This document shows positions 8,283 to 16,210 of a stretch of DNA of 64,000 bases, piece after piece. The stretch spans positions 62,001 through 126,000 of the forward strand of contig WGLY01000003.1 of NCBI GenBank assembly GCA_016125335.1, given 5' to 3'. The DNA comes from Frankiales bacterium (GTDB lineage Bacteria > Actinomycetota > Actinomycetes > S36-B12 > CAIYMF01). The notes beneath the pieces were generated by a model that saw nothing but the letters and a program-made list of their open reading frames with translations, ran no database searches and was not told where the DNA came from. Within the stretch, counting starts at the first letter, position 1; the number at the start of each line of letters is the position of its first letter. The position numbers and the translations under genes are program-made.

Positions 8283-9274
8283 TGGCCCTGCTCGAGTTCG
8301 ACGACGTCAGCGTCACCTACCGCTCGCGCGGCGCCGACGTGCCGGCGGTGCGCGGCGTCACGCTGTCGGTGGACGCCGGGGAGACCCTCGGCATCGCCGG
8401 GGAGTCCGGCTGCGGCAAGACGACGCTCACCAGCACCGTCCTGCGGCTGCAGCCCAAGTCGGCCCGGGTCACCGGCGAGGTGCGGCTCGACGGCAAGGAC
8501 GTCCAGAAGCTGAGCTGGGGCAAGGTGCGGGCGCTGCGCTGGGCCAAGGCCTCGATGGTGTTCCAGGGCGCCATGCACGCGCTCAACCCGGTGCAGCGCA
8601 TCGGCGACCAGCTCGCCGAGCCGATCCTGCTGCACGGGCGCGGCAGGGTGAGCCGGTCGGCCGCGGCCGCGCGCGTCGGCGAGCTGCTGGAGATGGTGGG
8701 GCTGCCCGCCCGCCGCGCGCGGGCCTACCCGCACCAGCTCTCGGGCGGCCAGAAGCAGCGCGTGATGATCGCCATGGCGCTCGCCTGCGAGCCCGCCCTC
8801 ATCGTCGCGGACGAGCCCACCACGGCGCTCGACGTCATGGTGCAGGCGCAGGTCCTCGACGTCCTCAGCGCGCTGGTGCGCGACCTCGGCGTCGGCATGG
8901 TGTTCATCAGCCACGACCTGTCCGTGCTGTCCAGCACCTGCGACCGGATCGCCGTCATGTACGCGGGCAAGGTGGTCGAGGAGGGGCCGGCCGGCTCGGT
9001 GTTCGACGAGCCCCGCCACCCCTACGCCGGTGCGCTCGCCGGCGCGTTCCCGCGCATCGGCGACACCCGCTACCGCTACGCCCCGGCCGGCCTGCCCGGC
9101 GACCCGCCGTTCCCAGGCGACCTGCCCGAGGGCTGCACGTTCCACCCGCGGTGCCCCGTCGCCGTCGACGCGTGCCGCACGACCGAGCCGCCGCTCGTCG
9201 AGCGCGACGGCCGGCGCACCGCGTGCCTGGTCGCCAACGGACAGGCCGCCCCGAGCCAGGAGGTGCCCGCGTGA
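8282..9274 (+). CDS. ABC transporter ATP-binding protein, DppD/OppD type
   Basis: One of the two importer ATPases, 330 residues. Walker A is GESGCGKT at residues 40-47, the signature is LSGGQKQR near 152, and Walker B is LIVADEPT near 173, followed by the switch histidine in FISHDLSVL. The C-terminal peptide-transporter extension is present, including the cysteine motif CTFHPRCPVAVDAC that in related proteins can hold an iron-sulfur cluster. The ATG overlaps the upstream stop, and the stop overlaps the GTG of the partner ATPase. Confidence 0.93.
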   Translation: MALLEFDDVSVTYRSRGADVPAVRGVTLSVDAGETLGIAGESGCGKTTLTSTVLRLQPKSARVTGEVRLDGKDVQKLSWGKVRALRWAKASMVFQGAMHALNPVQRIGDQLAEPILLHGRGRVSRSAAAARVGELLEMVGLPARRARAYPHQLSGGQKQRVMIAMALACEPALIVADEPTTALDVMVQAQVLDVLSALVRDLGVGMVFISHDLSVLSSTCDRIAVMYAGKVVEEGPAGSVFDEPRHPYAGALAGAFPRIGDTRYRYAPAGLPGDPPFPGDLPEGCTFHPRCPVAVDACRTTEPPLVERDGRRTACLVANGQAAPSQEVPA

Positions 9275-10272
9275 GCGCGCAGCCCACGACCGCCACGGCA
9301 GCCGCCCTCGAGGCGCGCGGGGTCGCAGTGGCCTTCCGCGGCCGGGGCGGCGGCGGGACCGCGTGGGCGGTCGACGGCGTCGACCTCGTGGTGGGCCGCG
9401 GCGAGATCGTGGCTCTGGTGGGCGAGAGCGGCTGCGGCAAGACGACCCTGGCCCGCACCCTGCTGGGGCTCGAGCAGCCGACGTCGGGGCAGGTGGCCGT
9501 CGACGGCGTGCCGCTCGCCTACTCCACGCGCGCGCTCAAGGCCGCCCGCCGCCGTCTCCAGCTCGTGCTCCAGGACCCCACCGGCGCGCTCAACCCGCGG
9601 CACACCGTGTACGAGGCCGTCGCGGAGGGCCTGCGCATCCACGGCGTGGAGGGCGACGAGCGCGAGCGGGTGGCGACCGCCCTCTCGCTGGCCGGGCTGC
9701 GCCCGCCGGAGCGGTTCTTCCTGCGCTACCCGCACGAGCTCTCCGGCGGCCAGCGCCAGCGCGTCGTCATCGCCGGCGCCCTCGTGCTCGAGCCCGAGGT
9801 GATCGTCGCCGACGAGCCCGTGTCGAGCCTCGACGCCTCCGTGCGCGGCGAGATCCTCGCCCTGCTGCTCCGGCTCCGCGACGAGCTCGGCCTCTCGCTG
9901 CTCGTGGTGACCCACGACCTCGGGCTGGCCTGGAACATCGCCGACCGCGTGGCGGTGATGTACCTCGGGCGCATCGTCGAGCAGGGCCCGACCGAGGAGC
10001 TGCTGTCCGACCCGCGCCACCCGTACACCCGCGCGCTGCTCTCGGTCGTGCCCGAGGTGGACCGCATCGAGCCGGTGGTGCTCACCGGGGAGCCGCCGGA
10101 CCCCACCAAGGTGCCCAGCGGCTGCCGGTTCCACCCGCGCTGCCCGGTCGTCGCCTCCGGGGAGGCGGCCCGGCTGGGGATCGAGGACCGCTGCCGCACG
10201 GTGGCGCTCGACGTCCTGCCCTCGGCCCCGGGCCACTCCGCCGCGTGCCACGCGCTGCAGCTCCAGGGCTGA
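9271..10272 (+). CDS. ABC transporter ATP-binding protein, DppF/OppF type
   Basis: The partner ATPase, 333 residues. Walker A is GESGCGKT near residue 51, the signature is LSGGQRQR near 156, and Walker B is VIVADEPV near 178, with the histidine switch in VVTHDLGLA. The DppF-type C-terminal extension has CRFHPRCPVV. It starts with GTG inside the stop of dppD and ends the importer operon; a 111-bp gap with its own promoter-like element follows. The full set of receptor, two permeases and two ATPases makes a complete importer. Confidence 0.93.
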   Translation: MSAQPTTATAAALEARGVAVAFRGRGGGGTAWAVDGVDLVVGRGEIVALVGESGCGKTTLARTLLGLEQPTSGQVAVDGVPLAYSTRALKAARRRLQLVLQDPTGALNPRHTVYEAVAEGLRIHGVEGDERERVATALSLAGLRPPERFFLRYPHELSGGQRQRVVIAGALVLEPEVIVADEPVSSLDASVRGEILALLLRLRDELGLSLLVVTHDLGLAWNIADRVAVMYLGRIVEQGPTEELLSDPRHPYTRALLSVVPEVDRIEPVVLTGEPPDPTKVPSGCRFHPRCPVVASGEAARLGIEDRCRTVALDVLPSAPGHSAACHALQLQG

Positions 10273-10352
10273 GTCCCGGCGACCGCCGGCGTCCAGAGCC
10301 CGGAGAGCAGGGCGGCGAGCCCTTCCGCAGGCGCCGAGGCAAGGCCATACTT

Positions 10353-10370
10353 ACTGACTGGTGAGTCAGC
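10353..10370. promoter_or_regulatory. Candidate TetR operator, site 2
   Basis: ACTGACTGGTGAGTCAGC matches site 1 in both half-sites (ACTGAC-N6-GTCAG). The inner palindrome CTGACT-GGTG-AGTCAG is perfect. It directly abuts the AGGAGGAGG ribosome binding site of the gene starting at 10384. CATACT at 10346-10351, just upstream, could be a -10 element, so a bound repressor would cover the transcription start. Confidence 0.65.
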
Positions 10371-10383
10371 AGGAGGAGGCCGG

Positions 10384-12021
10384 GTGACGCAGGAGTACGA
10401 CGTCGTCGTCGTCGGCGGCGGCCACAACGGGCTGGTCGCGGCCGCGTACCTCGCGCGTGAGGGGCTGCGCACCGTCGTGCTCGAGCGCCGTCACGTCGTC
10501 GGCGGCGCGGCCGTGAGCGAGCAGCCGTTCGGCCCGGACTTCACCCTCACGAGCCTGTCGTACGTCGTCTCGTGGCTGCCGCCCGCGCTCGTGCGCGACC
10601 TCGACCTCGTGCGCCACGGCTACCACGTCTACCCGCAGGGCCCGTACTTCGCGCCGCGCGTCGACGGCCGCTACCTCCAGCTGCCCGACGACCCGGCCGC
10701 GCGCCGGGAGCAGATCGCGAAGTTCTCCGTGCGCGACGCCGACGCGATGCCGCGCTGGGACGCCTGGATGGACGGCCTCGGGCGCGTGCTCGGCCCTCTG
10801 GTCACCGAGATCCCGCCGAAGGTCGGCTCGCGTCGTCCCGCCGACCTCGCGCGGCAGGCGCTGCTGCTGCGCCGGCTGCGCGGCGTGGACGAGCGCACCG
10901 CGGTCGACCTCACCCGCCTGCTCACCAGCAGCGCGGCCGACCTCATCGAGGACACCTTCGAGTCCGACGCCGTGCGCGGAGTGCTGTCGGTCTCCGCGGT
11001 GATCGGCTCGTGGGCCGGCCCGCGCACCCCGGGCACGGCGTACGTCATCGCGCACCACCACATCGGCGACCTCGGCGACGGGCGGATCGGCGCCTGGGGC
11101 TTCCCGCGCGGCGGCATGGGCGGGGTGACGCAGGCGCTCGCCGCGGCGGCCCGCTCGTTCGGTGCCGAGATCCGCACGCAGGCGCCGGTCGCCCGCATCA
11201 CGACCCGCGACGGCAGCGTCACCGGCGTCGCACTCGAGGACGGGACCGAGTTGACGGCGGGCACGGTCGTCACCACGGCGCACCCGCAGATCTCGTTCCT
11301 GCGCCTGCTCGACCCGGCCGAGCTGCCGCCCGGCTTCGTCGACGACATCCGCCGCTACAAGTCGCGCAGCGGCACGGTGAAGGTCAACGTGGCGCTCGAC
11401 CGGCTGCCGGAGTTCACCAGCCGGCCCGGCTTCGACCCCGCGGTCCACGGCGGCACCATCGTGCTGTCCGAGAGCCTCGACGAGGTCGAGGCGTCGTTCC
11501 AGGAGGCGGCCGCCGGGCAGCCGAGCACGCTGCCGTTCGCGGACATCTGCATCCCCAGCGTCTTCGACCCCACGCTGGCGCCCGAGGGCAAGCACGTCAT
11601 GAGCATGTTCACGCAGTGGGTCCCCCACACGTGGAACGCCGAGCCGCACCGGGCGGAGCTCGACGCCTACGCCGACCGCCTCTTCGCCCGCATGGACGCC
11701 GTGGCCCCCGGGTTCAGCGACTCCGTGCTGCACCGGCAGGTGATCGGGCCGTACGACATCGAGCACGAGTACGGCCTCGTGGGCGGCAACATCTTCCACG
11801 GCGAGCTGACGATGGGGCAGATGTTCCACGCCCGTCCGGCCGCGGGGTACGCGGACCTGCGCACGCCGGTGCGCGGCCTCTATCAGGCCGGCTCCGCCAC
11901 GCACGGGGGCGGCGGCGTCACCGGAGTCCCGGGGCGCAACGTCGTGCACCAGATCCTCGGCGACCGGCGCCGCGCGCAGTGGCGGTCCCGCGCGCACCTG
12001 CCGTCGCGGCGCGGGGGCTGA
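10384..12021 (+). CDS. FAD-dependent oxidoreductase, phytoene desaturase/PYROXD2-like
   Basis: A 545-residue amine-oxidase-fold flavoprotein. The N-terminus has the dinucleotide-binding glycine motif in VVVVGGGHNGLVAA, then the ERRHVVGGAA segment typical of phytoene-desaturase-like proteins. The C-terminal FAD-contact region is LYQAGSATHGGGGVTGVPGRNV. No carotenoid synthesis gene (crtB, crtE) is nearby, so carotenoid desaturation is unlikely here. The neighbours (importer, Rieske oxygenases, sarcosine-oxidase-like enzyme) favour oxidation of an imported small molecule. It starts with GTG after a strong AGGAGG, and heads a run of three genes spaced by 3 bp or overlapping. The reaction is unknown. 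Confidence 0.85.
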   Translation: MTQEYDVVVVGGGHNGLVAAAYLAREGLRTVVLERRHVVGGAAVSEQPFGPDFTLTSLSYVVSWLPPALVRDLDLVRHGYHVYPQGPYFAPRVDGRYLQLPDDPAARREQIAKFSVRDADAMPRWDAWMDGLGRVLGPLVTEIPPKVGSRRPADLARQALLLRRLRGVDERTAVDLTRLLTSSAADLIEDTFESDAVRGVLSVSAVIGSWAGPRTPGTAYVIAHHHIGDLGDGRIGAWGFPRGGMGGVTQALAAAARSFGAEIRTQAPVARITTRDGSVTGVALEDGTELTAGTVVTTAHPQISFLRLLDPAELPPGFVDDIRRYKSRSGTVKVNVALDRLPEFTSRPGFDPAVHGGTIVLSESLDEVEASFQEAAAGQPSTLPFADICIPSVFDPTLAPEGKHVMSMFTQWVPHTWNAEPHRAELDAYADRLFARMDAVAPGFSDSVLHRQVIGPYDIEHEYGLVGGNIFHGELTMGQMFHARPAAGYADLRTPVRGLYQAGSATHGGGGVTGVPGRNVVHQILGDRRRAQWRSRAHLPSRRGG

Positions 12022-12024
12022 CCC

Positions 12025-13182
12025 GTGGTCGCGATGCAGGCGGCGCTCCCCCGGGAGCACTACGTCGACGCCCGCCTGCACGCGGTCGAGCGCGACCGCG
12101 TGCTGGCCCTGGAGTGGACCTGCGTCGGCCGCCTCGACGACCTCGGCCTCACCGATCCCGGCTCCACCACGCTGCGCCCCGAGCGCCTCGCCGTGGTGGA
12201 CCTGCACGGCGAGTCCGTGCTCGTCACGACGGACGCCGACGCCGTCCTGCGCGCCCACTACAACGTGTGCCGCCATCGCGGCTCGCAGGTGGTGCCGGCG
12301 CCGCCGGACGAGCCGGCCCCCGCGCCGTGCGCGGCGCGGTCGCTGCGCTGCCCGTACCACTCCTGGACCTACGCCACCGACGGCCGGCTGCTGCACGCGC
12401 CGCACACGGACGGCGTCGACCTCGACCCCGCCGCCTTCGCGCTGCACCCGCTGCGCGCCGACCGCTGGGGCGGCTGGCTGTGGCTGAGCCTCGCCGCTGA
12501 CGCCCCGCCGGTGCGCGAGGCGCTCGCCCCCGTGCCCGAGCGCGTGCGCCGCTACCCGCTCGAGTCGCTCGTCGTCGGGCGCCGGCTGCGATACGAGGTG
12601 GCCGCCAACTGGAAGGTCGTCGCGGAGAACTACAACGAGTGCTACCACTGCGGGCCCGTGCACCCGGAGCTCTCGAGGCTGGTGCCCGCCTTCGCCGGCG
12701 GCGGCGCGGACCTCACCTGGGACGACGGCGTCCCGCACCGCGAGGGCGCCTGGACCTTCACCATGTCCGGCACCAGCGACCGTTCCCCGTTCCCCGACCT
12801 CGACGACAACGAGCGCGTGCGGCACAAGGGCGAGCTGGTCTACCCCAACCTGCTCCTGTCGCTGTCGGCCGACCACGTCGCGGCGTTCGTGCTGCGCCCT
12901 CTGGCCGTCGACCGCACCGAGGTGGTGTGCGACCTGCTGTTCGCCCCGGACGAGGCGGCGCGCGACGGCTTCGACCCCTCCGACGCCGAGGAGCTGTGGG
13001 ACCTCACCAACCGCCAGGACTGGCGGATCTGCGAGTCGGTGCAGCGCGGCATGACTTCGCGCGCCTACGCCCAGGGCTGGTACGCGCCCATGGAGGACGC
13101 GTCGCTGGACATCCGCCGCTGGCTGCTGCCGCGGCTCGCCGCCGCCGGCGTCCCGGCGTCCGACCCGGGGGAGCAGGCATGA
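12025..13182 (+). CDS. Rieske non-haem iron oxygenase, alpha subunit (GbcA/CntA-like)
   Basis: The terminal oxygenase of a two-component Rieske system, 385 residues. The [2Fe-2S] ligands are Cys82 and His84 (CRHRG) and Cys109 and His112 (CPYHSW). The mononuclear iron motif ENYNECYHCGPVHPE supplies His208 and His213, with the bridging acidic residue at Glu205. This motif style is shared with oxygenases that demethylate or cleave quaternary amines (glycine betaine, carnitine, proline betaine) as well as ring hydroxylases. Company with a sarcosine-oxidase-like enzyme favours the amine reading (inference). No beta subunit, ferredoxin or reductase gene is in the cluster. A GTG start is used; an ATG three codons later is possible. 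Confidence 0.88.
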   Translation: MVAMQAALPREHYVDARLHAVERDRVLALEWTCVGRLDDLGLTDPGSTTLRPERLAVVDLHGESVLVTTDADAVLRAHYNVCRHRGSQVVPAPPDEPAPAPCAARSLRCPYHSWTYATDGRLLHAPHTDGVDLDPAAFALHPLRADRWGGWLWLSLAADAPPVREALAPVPERVRRYPLESLVVGRRLRYEVAANWKVVAENYNECYHCGPVHPELSRLVPAFAGGGADLTWDDGVPHREGAWTFTMSGTSDRSPFPDLDDNERVRHKGELVYPNLLLSLSADHVAAFVLRPLAVDRTEVVCDLLFAPDEAARDGFDPSDAEELWDLTNRQDWRICESVQRGMTSRAYAQGWYAPMEDASLDIRRWLLPRLAAAGVPASDPGEQA

Positions 13183-14339
13183 GCGGCACGTACGACCTCG
13201 CGGTGGTGGGCCTGGGCGCGCTCGGCTCCTCGACCGCCTGGCACGCCGCGCGACGCGGCCTGTCCGTGGTGGGGCTCGAGCGCTTCGAGCTCGGTCACGA
13301 GCGCGGCGCCTCGCACGACTCCAGCCGGATCCTGCGCCACAGCTACCACACGCCCGCCTACGTCGACCTCACCTTCGCCGCCTACGACGACTGGGCCGAC
13401 CTCGAGGACGCGTCGGGCCGGTCGCTGGTCACCGTCACCGGCGGCGTCGACCTCTTCCCGCCCGGCGCGGTGATCGACGCCGCCGACTACACCTCGTCGA
13501 TGGACGCGCGCGGCGTCCCGCACGAGCGGCTCGGCGTCGCGGACGTCGCCGCCCGCTGGCCGCAGCTGCGCCTCCCGGACGGCACCACGACGTTGTTCCA
13601 GGCGCGCACCGCGATCGTGCCCGCGGCGCGCGGCACGGCCGCGATGCAGGAGCGCGCGAGGGCCCACGGCGCGGTGCTGCGCGACAGGGTGACCGTGCGC
13701 TCCCTCGCCCCGCGGGCCGACGGCGTCGACCTGCTCACCGACGACGGCGTCGTGTCGGCGGCCCGGGCGGTCGTGTGCGCGGATGCCTGGACCTCCGCCC
13801 TGGTGGAGCCGCTCGGCGCCCGGCTGCCGCTGACCGTCACCGAGGAGCAGGTGACCTACTTCGCGCCCGAGGACCCGGAGGCGTTCCGCCCCGGCCGCTT
13901 CCCCGTGTGGATCTGGATGGACGAGCCGAGCTTCTACGGCTTCCCGACCTACGGCGAGGACACCGTGAAGGCCGCGCAGGACTGCGGCGGTCCCGAGGTG
14001 ACCGGCGACGAGCGCTCGATGCACGAGGACGCCGCGATGCTCGAGCGCCTCGGCGGCTTCATGGCGCGAACGTTCCCCGGATCCGGGCGGCCGGTGCGCT
14101 CCAAGCGCTGCCTCTACACGCTCACCCCGGACCGCGACTTCGTCGTCTCGGCGGTGCCGGGCGTGCCCCAGGTGGTGGTGGGCCTGGGCGCCGCGCACGG
14201 GTTCAAGTTCGCCCCCACCTTCGGCCGGCTGCTGACCGACCTCGCCACCGAGGGCACGACGGCCGCGGACGTGTCCGCGTTCGGCCTGGACCGGCCCGGG
14301 CTCACCGACCCGGAGTTCGTCGCGAACTGGATGGTGTGA
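13179..14339 (+). CDS. Sarcosine oxidase/N-methyltryptophan oxidase-like flavoenzyme
   Basis: A DAO-family flavoprotein of 386 residues, the length of monomeric sarcosine oxidase. The FAD motif GLGALGSS is at residues 11-18. Cys311, in SKRCLYTLTPD, lies where the family attaches FAD covalently. Lys343, in GFKF near the C-terminus, aligns with the oxygen-activating lysine. Such enzymes oxidise secondary or tertiary N-methyl amines, releasing formaldehyde and peroxide. The ATG overlaps the Rieske gene stop (ATGA), which implies linked expression and suggests that the oxygenase product is the substrate of this enzyme (inference). The exact amine is unknown. Confidence 0.88.
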   Translation: MSGTYDLAVVGLGALGSSTAWHAARRGLSVVGLERFELGHERGASHDSSRILRHSYHTPAYVDLTFAAYDDWADLEDASGRSLVTVTGGVDLFPPGAVIDAADYTSSMDARGVPHERLGVADVAARWPQLRLPDGTTTLFQARTAIVPAARGTAAMQERARAHGAVLRDRVTVRSLAPRADGVDLLTDDGVVSAARAVVCADAWTSALVEPLGARLPLTVTEEQVTYFAPEDPEAFRPGRFPVWIWMDEPSFYGFPTYGEDTVKAAQDCGGPEVTGDERSMHEDAAMLERLGGFMARTFPGSGRPVRSKRCLYTLTPDRDFVVSAVPGVPQVVVGLGAAHGFKFAPTFGRLLTDLATEGTTAADVSAFGLDRPGLTDPEFVANWMV

Positions 14340-14358
14340 CGTGACGGGGACGGCCGCG

Positions 14359-14958
14359 TCAGGCGAGCAGTGCGGGGTCGACGCCCAGCTCGTGGGCCGC
14401 AGCCCCGCGCACCCACTCCGCGAGCTGCTTCTTGGTGAGGTTACGGTGCACCGTGACCTGCACGGCGAGACCGTCGAGCAGCGCCGAGAGCCGCCAGGCG
14501 GCGGAGTCCGGGTCCGGGCAGCGGAAGGTTCCGTTGTCATTGCCGCGGCGGATCATCTCGGCCAGGACGTCCTTCCACCGCACGTCGAGCCGGCGGCTCA
14601 TCGCGCGCATCTCCGGCTCGCGCAGCGACTCCGACCACGCGTCCACCCACACGGTCCAGCCGTTCGCACTGCCCTCGGGGGCCCACAGCCGCAGCATGCG
14701 GCGCACGCCGTCCACCGGATCGGTGGTGCGCTCCACCACACGGTCCAGCCGCGCCATGTCGCGGCGCACGGCGTGCTCGAGCGCCTCCGCGAACAGCTTC
14801 TCCTTGGTGCCGAAGTGGTAGAAGACCAGAGCCGTGCTCACGCCGAGCGCGTCGGCGACGTCGCCCACGCGCGTGCGGGCGAAGCCGCGTCGCGTCACCT
14901 CGGCCTCGGTCGCGGCGAGGATCTCCTCGCGGCGCACCTCGACCTTCCGTCTCGCCAC
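14359..14958 (-). CDS. TetR/AcrR family transcriptional regulator (BetI-like)
   Basis: A 199-residue repressor-type protein. The N-terminal helix-turn-helix is ARTRVGDVADALGVSTALVFYHFGTKEKLF, ending in the typical TetR recognition helix. The C-terminal part resembles the ligand-binding domain of BetI-like regulators, including a tryptophan-rich stretch (NGWTVWVDAWSESL). It starts with GTG and is transcribed away from the second Rieske gene, 41 bp apart; its stop faces the sarcosine-oxidase-like gene. The ACTG-N9-TCAG element in that gap and two stronger copies at 4335 and 10353 make it the likely controller of the whole cluster, itself included. The ligand is unknown. Confidence 0.9.
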   Translation of the reverse strand: MARRKVEVRREEILAATEAEVTRRGFARTRVGDVADALGVSTALVFYHFGTKEKLFAEALEHAVRRDMARLDRVVERTTDPVDGVRRMLRLWAPEGSANGWTVWVDAWSESLREPEMRAMSRRLDVRWKDVLAEMIRRGNDNGTFRCPDPDSAAWRLSALLDGLAVQVTVHRNLTKKQLAEWVRGAAAHELGVDPALLA

Positions 14959-14970
14959 GGTCGCGACGAT

Positions 14971-14988
14971 ACTGTCGCCCCGATCAGC
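14971..14988. promoter_or_regulatory. Candidate TetR operator, site 3 (divergent regulator/oxygenase promoter)
   Basis: ACTGTCGCCCCGATCAGC keeps ACTGnC on the left and TCAGC on the right at the same spacing as sites 1 and 2, with one change in each half. It fills the gap between the TetR gene and the second Rieske gene and abuts the AGGAG ribosome binding site of the latter. GATACT at 14968-14973 may be a -10 element. Confidence 0.5.
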
Positions 14989-14999
14989 AGGAGCAGCTC

Positions 15000-16163
15000 A
15001 TGAGCACTCTCGACGACGTGTCGTCGCTCTCACCGCTCGCACCGGTCGACGCCGACGGGCTCGGTCGCGCACTGCTCCCCTTCGGCCGCAGCACGATGCT
15101 CCCGGCCGAGTCCTACACCTCCCCCGAGGTGCTCGCCTGGGAACGGCGCAACCTGGTCGCGGGGTCGTGGGCGTGCGCCGGCCGGCTCGAGGACCTGCGC
15201 GCCGGCAAGGCCACGCAGAAGGCGCTCGTGCTCGGCGACATCCCCGTGCTGCTGACCTTCGACGGGGACTCGGTCCGGGCGTTCGCCAACACCTGCCGCC
15301 ACCGCGCCCACGTGCTGCTCGAGGACGACGCGTCGTCCACGAACCGGTCCGTCCTCTGCGTCTACCACGCGTGGACCTACCGGCTCGACGGGTCGCTGCA
15401 GGGCGCACCGGGCTTCCGCAACGACGTCAACCTCGACATGGACGCGCACGGCCTCGTGCCGCTGCCGCTCACGGTGTGGCGTGGCTGGGTGTTCGTCAAC
15501 GCCACCGGCACGGCGCCGCCGTGGGACGAGCACCTCGGCGTCCTCGACGAGCTCGTCGGCCCCTACCGGCCCGAGGACCTCGTGCTCCGGGCGCGGCACA
15601 CCTACGAGATCGCTGCCAACTGGAAGCTGGTCTCGGAGAACTACCACGAGTGCTACCACTGCCCGCTCATCCACCCCGAGCTGTGCCGCGTCTCGGTGCC
15701 GACGTCGGGCGACAACCTCACCCTGCCCGGCGCGTGGGTCGGCGGCACCATGCTCTTCCGCGACGACGCGGAGACGATGTCGATCGACGGCCGCTCGGCG
15801 GGTCGCCCGATCGAGGGGGCACCGCAGGACGTGGTGCTCTACGTGCAGCTGTTCCCCAACCTGCTCGTCTCGGCGCACCCCGACTACGTCATGACCCACC
15901 GCGTGCTGCCGCTGGCACCGGACCGCACCTGGATCGAGTGCAGCTGGTACTTCCCCGGCGAGGACGTCGACCCGTCGTACGCCGTCGACTTCTGGGACCT
16001 CACCAACACCCAGGACTGGAAGGCGTGCGAGCTCGTGCAGCGCGGGCTCACCTCGCCGCACTTCTCCCCCGGGCCGTTCGCGCCCAACGAGGACGCGGTG
16101 CACCAGTGGGTGCAGATGGTCGGCCGCGGCTACCTCGGGATCGCACCGCACGTCGCACCCTGA
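15000..16163 (+). CDS. Rieske non-haem iron oxygenase, alpha subunit (second copy)
   Basis: A second terminal oxygenase of 387 residues, homologous to the one at 12025 but clearly divergent. The cluster ligands are Cys99 and His101 (CRHRAH) and Cys120 and His123 (CVYHAW). The catalytic iron motif ENYHECYHCPLIHPE supplies His220 and His225 with Glu217. The C-terminal DLTNTQDWKACELVQRG matches the block in the first copy (DLTNRQDWRICESVQRG), so both belong to one subfamily. It is divergent from the TetR gene with a shared control element. Again no reductase is encoded nearby. Two oxygenases could act on successive methyl groups or on two related substrates. Confidence 0.88.
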   Translation: MSTLDDVSSLSPLAPVDADGLGRALLPFGRSTMLPAESYTSPEVLAWERRNLVAGSWACAGRLEDLRAGKATQKALVLGDIPVLLTFDGDSVRAFANTCRHRAHVLLEDDASSTNRSVLCVYHAWTYRLDGSLQGAPGFRNDVNLDMDAHGLVPLPLTVWRGWVFVNATGTAPPWDEHLGVLDELVGPYRPEDLVLRARHTYEIAANWKLVSENYHECYHCPLIHPELCRVSVPTSGDNLTLPGAWVGGTMLFRDDAETMSIDGRSAGRPIEGAPQDVVLYVQLFPNLLVSAHPDYVMTHRVLPLAPDRTWIECSWYFPGEDVDPSYAVDFWDLTNTQDWKACELVQRGLTSPHFSPGPFAPNEDAVHQWVQMVGRGYLGIAPHVAP

Positions 16164-16210
16164 CCGGACGACGCTCCCGCCGGCACCCGGCTCCGTGCCA
16201 GGATCTGCCG

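Noticed and set aside
10384-12021. Carotenoid biosynthesis gene (crtI)
   Set aside because: The fold is phytoene-desaturase-like, but there is no crtB, crtE or lycopene-modifying gene nearby and the neighbours are amine-type oxidative genes.
14359-14958. True BetI with choline-oxidation genes
   Set aside because: The regulator resembles BetI, but betA, betB and betT-like genes are absent, so choline control is not supported.
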